Below, piece by piece: positions 6,432 to 10,277 of a stretch of DNA of 10,277 nucleotides. This DNA is from Pelagophyceae sp. CCMP2097 (Eukaryota > Sar > Pelagophyceae). Numbering within the stretch: position 1 is the stretch's first letter; the number at the start of each line of letters is the position of its first letter. Location of the stretch: NCBI GenBank assembly GCA_026770575.1, contig MU657198.1:19698-29974 (forward strand), read 5' to 3'. The notes beneath the pieces are model-generated. The model was not told the origin of the DNA and did no database searches. It saw only the letters and a list, made by a program, of their open reading frames with translations. The position numbers and the translations under genes are program-made.

Positions 6432-6822
6432 GCCAAAGGATTTGCTTGTGGGGTCGGGTCGGCTTTTGTGAGTCGGACTCTGATGATATGGACGGCAACG
6501 TATCGAGGTGGCCTTGGCCGCTTGTCCCCGGGTCGTAAAATCGCCAAAAAGACAGGGCCCGAGCGAGACCTGATTGGCCGACTCCGACGGCCCCGTCGTC
6601 GGAGAGACGGGTCCCTCGCTCTCGACGGTTTGCCCCTCGAGGTCGACGGTCCCAAAGTCTCGACGCAGTCGCGTGGGAGATGACCAGCCCCTCGGAGGGC
6701 GGTTCTTGGGCACCGAATCACGGCGGTTTCGAAGACGGTCTCCTCGTCCAGAGTCGAACCGGGGTCGAGACACCGACCGGGTCGAACCAGGGACCTCTTG
6801 GATGTCGTCGGGAAGCGAGTGA
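6432..6822. other. Unassigned stretch between gene candidate and foldbacks
   Basis: Open frames run on both strands, but none has a recognisable product. Two gtcgaacc words at 6733-6785 recall, on the minus strand, the GGTTCGA core of a tRNA T-arm. No acceptor, D or anticodon stem can be built around them, so I do not call a tRNA. Confidence 0.4.
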
Positions 6823-6964
6823 TCGTCAACTCGAGGCTCCCGTCCGTCCATCGTGTCCCGGTTCTGCCTTCCAATTCGGAGCCCAGAAGTGGGGCATTTC
6901 AGGTGCTCCGAATTGGAACCCACAACCGGGGCATCGTGGACGGACGGGAGCCTCGAGTTGACGA
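6823..6964. repeat. Foldback (hairpin) element, 60-bp arms and 22-bp loop
   Basis: Bases 6823-6882 and 6905-6964 are inverted copies matching at about 53 of 60 positions. The outer 28 bp (6823-6850 with 6937-6964, starting tcgtcaactcgaggctcccg) are perfect, the middle carries seven mismatches, and the inner 12 bp (ccaattcggagc with gctccgaattgg) are perfect again. The loop is 6883-6904. Such a long stem with a small loop could extrude as a cruciform or, if transcribed, fold as an RNA hairpin. Open frames cross it on both strands but are not evidence of a gene. Confidence 0.92.
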
Positions 6965-7000
6965 CGGAGCGGTTCGAAAAGTCCTTGACGAAGCGCCCAT

Positions 7001-7122
7001 TCGTCAACTCGAGGCTCCCGTCCTTGCATGGTGGTTGTGGAGGCCGATTCGGAGCACCATGCCCCAGTTCTGGGCTCGGAACACGGGGATGGATCACGGA
7101 CGGAGGGGAGCCTCGAGTCGAC
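7001..7122. repeat. Second, more diverged foldback element
   Basis: The first 23 bp (7001-7023) repeat exactly the first 23 bp of the foldback at 6823. The right end, ggggagcctcgagtcgac (7105-7122), is the inverted partner of gtcaactcgaggctcccg (7003-7020) with few mismatches. The interior is only partly paired, around gattcggagc and gctcggaac. It is a related copy whose internal pairing has decayed. Confidence 0.75.
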
Positions 7123-7380
7123 CATTTTTGCGGTTCGGCAAGTCTTGGAACGTGTGTCGCCATTTTTGCGGGCGTCGTTCTTGGCTCCTTTATCCATTTG
7201 GGTATCGGGACCGCGCCAGAGTCCAAAAGCCGCGGTCCTGTGCCATTCGGGAGGGTGCCAGATTCGGGACGGCGGGTGCCACGATTGCCAAAAGTCCAAA
7301 ACCGAAGCACAAATCCAAAACCATGTCGAAATCGCCACGAGGCAGATATGAAGATTGAACAACGTCCCACAATGTTTTTC
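7123..7380. other. No recognisable gene
   Basis: The sequence becomes less GC-rich and holds many ccaaaa and ccattttt words. Open frames on either strand show no domain, start context or repeat-supported frame. Confidence 0.4.
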
Positions 7381-7545
7381 AAGATGGGTGCTCAAAAGCA
7401 TGGAAAATGGATCCAATCTCAAATGGCCGCCTTGTTTTCGATTGTGGCGCTTCTTGTGGCTTTGGATCTTGGATTTGTGGTCTCTTGGCCTGGAGCTTTG
7501 GGCTTTTGGGCTTTTGGGATTCAAGTGGCGACTCTTGCCAAAAAT
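7381..7545. other. GT-rich tract with a purine/pyrimidine strand bias
   Basis: From about 7440 the plus strand is rich in G and T with few A and C, made of imperfect ctttgg / ttttggg / cttgtgg words; the clearest is gggcttttgggcttttggg near 7500-7518. A plus frame reads a hydrophobic run (IVALLVALDLGFVV) that could suggest a membrane segment, but the biased composition alone would give this. Confidence 0.5.
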
Positions 7546-7628
7546 GTCAAGACCGGTTCACCGGCGTCACGGGAGGGAAGCGAGGGTGGGCTTTTCCGAC
7601 TGCGGTGAACTTCTGAGGCGAGGTCATT

Positions 7629-8057
7629 TTGGACGACCCCGGGCTTCTTTTGGTCCGACGCGGGTTCGGACCGCATCTTTTCCAATACCGGGCCTTTTGG
7701 CGCGCGTGTTCACAAAGAGCCAAGGGTCGACCTTTGAAAATGAGGACCTTTGAAAATGAGTTTGGGTTTGAGATCAATCCGGCTCTGAAACGCGATGCGC
7801 ATTTTTGGGGGACCCTTCTTCTCGGCCGTCTCGGCCGTGCGGCCAAAAGCCCCGAAGGTTTTGAAAGGCGCGGAGGAGCGGGTCCCATCTTCGGCTTTTG
7901 TTCGAAAGACGGCCCTTGCAGAGTTCAAGGTCCGTTGGAAACGGAGCATGCGCACTTGCCGGACCCCAAATGGGCCCTCTCGTTGCCGGAAAATGGCCAC
8001 TTCTCAGGGAAAAGGCGCGAGCGTGTACGAGCACCCAAAACGCGCCGTCCCGAATGA
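7629..8057 (+). CDS. Weak open frame, unknown product
   Basis: A 142-codon plus frame begins at a TTG and ends at a TGA at 8055-8057. From about codon 40 it reads with a balanced residue mix (FENEFGFEINPALKRDAHFW, then GTLLLGRLGRAAKSPEGFER), including Cys, Trp and His, and ends in a basic tail (RRERVRAPKTRRPE). I recognise no family. A 16-bp tandem duplication, gacctttgaaaatgag at 7729-7744 and 7745-7760, lies inside it and does not keep the frame if copy number changes. The minus strand is also open over much of it. It could be an exon fragment or chance. Confidence 0.18.
   Translation: MDDPGLLLVRRGFGPHLFQYRAFWRACSQRAKGRPLKMRTFENEFGFEINPALKRDAHFWGTLLLGRLGRAAKSPEGFERRGGAGPIFGFCSKDGPCRVQGPLETEHAHLPDPKWALSLPENGHFSGKRRERVRAPKTRRPE
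7729..7760. repeat. 16-bp tandem duplication sharing a word with the inverted-repeat end
   Basis: The unit gacctttgaaaatgag occurs twice in a row. Its 13-bp part cctttgaaaatga is also found at 4606-4618, at the outer end of the inverted repeat, and may be a dispersed terminus of that element. Confidence 0.85.
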
Positions 8058-8064
8058 TGGCTTC

Positions 8065-8124
8065 ACCGTGCCTTGAGACGATGCGCCGTGCCTTGAGACG
8101 ATGCACCGCGGGCTGAGACGATGC
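8065..8124. repeat. 20-bp tandem repeat, three copies
   Basis: Units accgtgccttgagacgatgc (8065-8084), gccgtgccttgagacgatgc (8085-8104) and accgcgggctgagacgatgc (8105-8124). The first two differ at one base and the third is more diverged. The word gacgatg also recalls the 20-bp array at the left edge (cacgatgagcg), though this similarity is slight. Confidence 0.92.
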
Positions 8125-8595
8125 ATCGCTCGAATCGTTTTCGAAAAAACGCGGCCGAAGGGCCTCTTCATCAGGGCTCGTTTCCCCGTTCGACTCGCGA
8201 AGCGGTTCGAGGCAATCGCCCAAAAGCCACCGACTCCCACAACGCCCGCGCTTCCCAAAGGCGAATCGCGCCGAAACAGAAACAGAGTGTCGGCGGCGCC
8301 GTCGAAACAGCCGCCCCCAAAGGTGAAGCGCCCCTTCAAGAGGCCCCCCAGCCGGAGCGCATTCCAGCGACTTTGTGCGCCGACCTCTCCCCTGCGTCGA
8401 CGACCCAGCTTGCTCCGCGGTCCGATTCCGACTTATCCCTTTTCGGCAAATTGCGGGATGCGTCGGGGAATTCCATGCGGCGGGCCGGGATTCGGGCCGG
8501 ATGTCAATTTGTGGCAAGAGGGGACCGACTTTGAAGGGCGTTTTCTTCTGAATACGGTGCACCAAGGCCGGAGAGCACCCTTTGGCCAAAGTTGA
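8101..8595 (+). CDS. Weak open frame, basic Pro-rich product, unknown function
   Basis: A 164-codon frame starts at an ATG at 8101, inside the third copy of the 20-bp repeat, and ends at a TGA at 8593-8595. Residues about 11-45 are mixed and basic (RIVFEKTRPKGLFIRARFPV, then RLAKRFEAIAQKPP). The middle is Lys/Arg/Pro-rich and looks disordered, and the end is Gly-rich. The frame one base over is also open (8121-8534) and reads an equally plausible acidic/Gln-rich sequence, so I cannot choose between them. No family is recognised, and composition alone could give a frame of this length here. Confidence 0.18.
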   Translation: MHRGLRRCIARIVFEKTRPKGLFIRARFPVRLAKRFEAIAQKPPTPTTPALPKGESRRNRNRVSAAPSKQPPPKVKRPFKRPPSRSAFQRLCAPTSPLRRRPSLLRGPIPTYPFSANCGMRRGIPCGGPGFGPDVNLWQEGTDFEGRFLLNTVHQGRRAPFGQS

Positions 8596-8604
8596 TGAAG
8601 CGCG

Positions 8605-8646
8605 TTTACGCAAAGCGGCGGCAACTTTACGCAAAGCGGCGGCCAC
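8605..8646. repeat. 21-bp tandem duplication
   Basis: The unit starting tttacgcaaagcggcggc occurs at 8605-8625 (ending aac) and 8626-8646 (ending cac). Nothing supportable as a gene lies between here and 8917. Confidence 0.88.
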
Positions 8647-8917
8647 GGGCCCTTGAAAATTGGAAAACCGTGCCACGGGCGCTCCGAAGAGGGCCCTTTT
8701 TAAACCCAAATCAGGGCGCCTTGCGAAAATTCGTCGAGCCGTTTTGGACCCCCAGACGCGTCGGTGGCCGCTTTTGCGTCGGGTTTTCTTCAGCCGTCGA
8801 GCCCACCGCCTTTGACCTGTAGGCCGCAACCCGGCGTCGCTGGCCAATCGCCTCGCCGTGCGTACGCCTCTCGATGCCTCGATCCGATGCCTCGTACGCG
8901 TTGGATGAACGCTTTAG

Positions 8918-9206
8918 GCCTTGGACGTTGAATTTGACGGCGGCCAAGTGCATGTCCAACGTCTTGAAATCATCGCACCACCACTCTTGGATCAAGTGGT
9001 ATTCTCGATACCCCTGAACCCGCTCAGACTGACGGCGGCGTCGCTGCGCTTGCGGCTTGAAGATGAGACGGTCAAGGTCAAGTTCGGGGCTCTACGAGAC
9101 GCACTGGATCGATCCCTCGTCCAACGAGCGAACCCTCTCGATGGCGCGCCGACGTTGCGGCATGTGAACCGCACCACGGCGGAAGAAGACGTTGAAGCCG
9201 TGGTAG
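8918..9206 (+). pseudogene. Possible upstream part of the broken leucine-rich-repeat gene
   Basis: After a TAG at 8915-8917 this plus frame is open to 9328. It reads LDVEFDGGQVHVQRLEIIAP and LTAASLRLRLEDETVKVKFG, with regularly spaced Leu/Val/Ile as in leucine-rich or similar solenoid proteins. No ATG precedes it. Beyond about 9206 the frame stops looking like protein, and the leucine-rich-repeat pattern continues in a different frame. I infer one ancestral gene broken by indels, or exons whose boundaries I cannot place. The evidence for homology in this part is weak. Confidence 0.28.
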
Positions 9207-9520
9207 ACGATCAAGGTGCGGCTCCTCTGCCTTTCCCGGCGCTGAAACCGGGGCGGCCTAGGTTTCCTCGACCTTGGGCGGCGGGGACTGCAGTATGCCC
9301 AACTCGCTCGGTCACTGGTGCGTCTTGAAGTGCACGATTCACCTTGCCGATGGTGGCCCAGGCGTGTTGTGACGCCGCGTGCGTCTTGCACTTGTGCCTG
9401 TCCTCCAACCGGCTTCGCTCTCTCCCCTCGCTCGAGATGATGCGAGGGCTGGCCTTCCTCGACGTCTCGCACAACGTGCTCAGACACCTCTGCACTTTGG
9501 ACCACGCGCGACTCCCGTGA
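9207..9520 (+). pseudogene. Leucine-rich-repeat protein remnant, frame-disrupted
   Basis: Several leucine-rich repeats of about 22-23 residues are readable on the plus strand, split between two frames. In the first (9207-9350) KVRLLCLSRR, a TGA at 9243-9245, then GLGFLDLGRRGLQYAQLARS and LVRLEVHDS. In the second (9350-9517) VLHLCLSSNRLRSLPSLEMM and RGLAFLDVSHNVLRHLCTLD, ending at a TGA at 9518-9520. The pattern LxxLxLxxNxLxxL with Asn in SSN and SHN is the classic leucine-rich-repeat signature; such solenoids bind other proteins. The frame change between 9335 and 9355 and the internal stop mean that, as one exon, the gene is broken; an intron there is a less likely alternative. I cannot tell which leucine-rich-repeat subfamily this is. 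Confidence 0.55.
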
Positions 9521-9607
9521 GCGCCTGAAATGCCGATGAAATGGTTTGGAAGCGCTCTGCCGGAGACTTTTGGCCGAGAAAGGCACGGGGACAACGGGCC
9601 GACAAAG

Positions 9608-9692
9608 CCCCTTTGAACAAAGCCCCCTTGAACAAACGCCCCTTGAACAAACGCCCCTTGAACAAACGCCCCGAGAAGAAACGCCCCGAGAA
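9608..9692. repeat. 15-bp tandem repeat (ccccttgaacaaacg)
   Basis: About five to six head-to-tail units run from 9608. The first two are cccctttgaacaaag and a cccccttgaacaaac form, the central ones are ccccttgaacaaacg, and the last two are changed to ccccgagaagaaacg and ccccgagaacg. Period 15 keeps the frame on both strands: plus reads PLNKR repeats and minus reads GAFVQ or GRLFK repeats. Which strand, if any, is coding is not decided by the array. Confidence 0.93.
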
Positions 9693-9699
9693 CGTGCTT

Positions 9700-10070
9700 G
9701 CCGACGCAGCGCCCCGACGTTTGGTTTCGAGCGTCGGCCAAAATCGTCTGCCCCAGGGCGGGCCCCAAGGCGGCGCCGGTCTCCAGTCCGAAGCAAGGCC
9801 CCTCGAGACGGCCCCCTTTCCAGCAAAAAGGGGGCCCGCCGTCGTGCAAAACTTTTGCGAGGCGGTCGAAGAGCCCCGACGCGGGCCGCTCTCAAGGGCC
9901 ACGAGGACGACGGCCCCGTGGCGCGAGGCCGGGGTCACTTTTTCGACGGCCTTTCTGACCGTTTGCAAGGCCGGTGCACGGGTCCTTTTGCGACTTTGCC
10001 AGAGCCCGACTGCAAGGTCCTTTGGCCGCAGATGGACAGCCAAATGGACTCCGCGGAAACACGTCGACAA
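9700..10070 (-). pseudogene. Possible broken minus-strand gene, unknown family
   Basis: Read on the minus strand from 10070 downward, one frame gives APALQTVRKAVEKVTPASRH and GAVVLVALESG (DNA about 9890-10000). A second frame continues with LFDRLAKVLHDGGPPF, then ETGAALGPALGQTILADARN (about 9715-9880). Each piece has the residue balance of a folded protein and they follow each other in order, which suggests a single gene with a frameshift near 9880-9890. I recognise no family, and the plus strand is open here as well. The downstream continuation would enter the 15-bp array. Confidence is low because it rests on residue composition alone. Confidence 0.2.
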
Positions 10071-10103
10071 AGTCGGCCTTCAAGTCGGCCTTCAAGTCGT
10101 TCC
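10070..10103. repeat. 12-bp tandem repeat
   Basis: The unit aagtcggccttc occurs at 10070-10081 and 10082-10093, followed by a partial, altered copy (aagtcgttcc) at 10094-10103. Confidence 0.85.
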
Positions 10104-10192
10104 AAAGGTCGAATGACTTCAACGGTCATGAACGACGGTCCGACAAACCCACCGTCCCGCTCCGGACGGCGACCAAGGACGGTGTCCCTCCT

Positions 10193-10277
10193 GAACGACG
10201 GTCCCACCGTGAGGGCCCCTTCTGAACGACGGTCCCACCGTGAGGGTCCCTCCTGAACGACGGTCCCACCGTGAGGG
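10193..10277. repeat. 31-bp tandem repeat with an internal dyad, running off the window
   Basis: Copies start at 10193, 10224 and 10255. Each begins gaacgacggtcccaccgtga and ends in a form of gggtccctcct, and the third is cut by the window edge. An older partial copy (gaacgacggtcc) lies at 10130. Each unit contains acggt-ccc-accgt, a five-base inverted repeat around ccc, and so carries the acggtcc core seen in other arrays. Period 31 is not a multiple of three. The copies differ only in the last third. Confidence 0.95.

Noticed and set aside
6725..6800. tRNA-like GGTTCGA words on the minus strand
   Set aside because: No paired acceptor stem, anticodon arm or correct spacing can be built around them.
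5805..7382. 525-codon minus-strand open frame
   Set aside because: It runs through both foldback elements and reads the 15-bp coding repeats as Gly/Ser/Ala or Gly/Ser/Cys runs. The plus strand gives a more natural acidic protein and an in-frame splice.
7440..7500. Membrane protein suggested by a hydrophobic run (IVALLVALDLGFVV)
   Set aside because: The GT-rich composition alone yields Val/Leu/Phe/Gly/Trp-rich translations in all plus frames, and there is no start or continuation with coding character.
9092..9895. 267-codon minus-strand open frame
   Set aside because: It lies antisense to the leucine-rich-repeat pattern, which is a much stronger signal, and consists largely of Arg/Ser-rich low-complexity sequence plus the 15-bp array.

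Overview
The window reads as a gene-poor, repeat-dense stretch of a GC-rich nuclear genome, probably a protist or alga. A large DNA virus cannot be excluded. By eye the GC content is near 60%, CpG is abundant and undepleted, and there is no bacterial layout: no packed ORFs with ribosome-binding sites, no operons, no tRNA or rRNA that I can recognise. The best coding signals are short, lack an upstream ATG, and in one place are joined in frame by a plausible 44-nt intron (donor GTGCGT, acceptor CTAG). Because stop codons are scarce, especially on the minus strand, many long open frames arise from composition alone, so I accept very few.

Layout. 1-90: 20-bp tandem repeat. 130-1480: large degenerate 13-bp minisatellite (ACGG-TCC-CTCTG type) interrupted by a non-repeated island. 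1481-2460: mixed sequence with a perfect 20-bp palindrome and a region that looks coding on both strands. 2461-3550: successive unrelated short arrays (20, 30, 42, 15-16 and 13 bp). 3685-4267: further small arrays, including a 27-bp unit that preserves frame. 4404-4791: a possible terminal exon that runs into one arm of an inverted repeat (arms about 4606-4708 and 5181-5367). 5611-6431: the best gene candidate, an acidic Ala/Glu/Pro-rich protein with pentapeptide repeats and a probable intron. 6823-7122: two adjacent foldback (hairpin) elements. 7381-7545: GT-rich tract. 7629-8595: two weak open frames around a 20-bp repeat. 8918-9520: remains of a leucine-rich-repeat gene, broken by frame changes. 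9608-10277: a 15-bp array, a possible broken minus-strand gene, then 12-bp and 31-bp arrays; the last runs off the window.

Two themes stand out. First, the short core ACGGTCC recurs in at least four arrays whose periods differ (13, 14, 15/16 and 31 bp), as if one seed had been amplified repeatedly with different spacers. Second, hairpin-forming DNA is common: two foldbacks, a 700-bp inverted repeat, a 20-bp palindrome, and a coding repeat whose units fold into a stem closed by GAAA. I see no defence system, CRISPR array, transposase or other recognisable enzyme. Nothing here shows genes acting together in a pathway.
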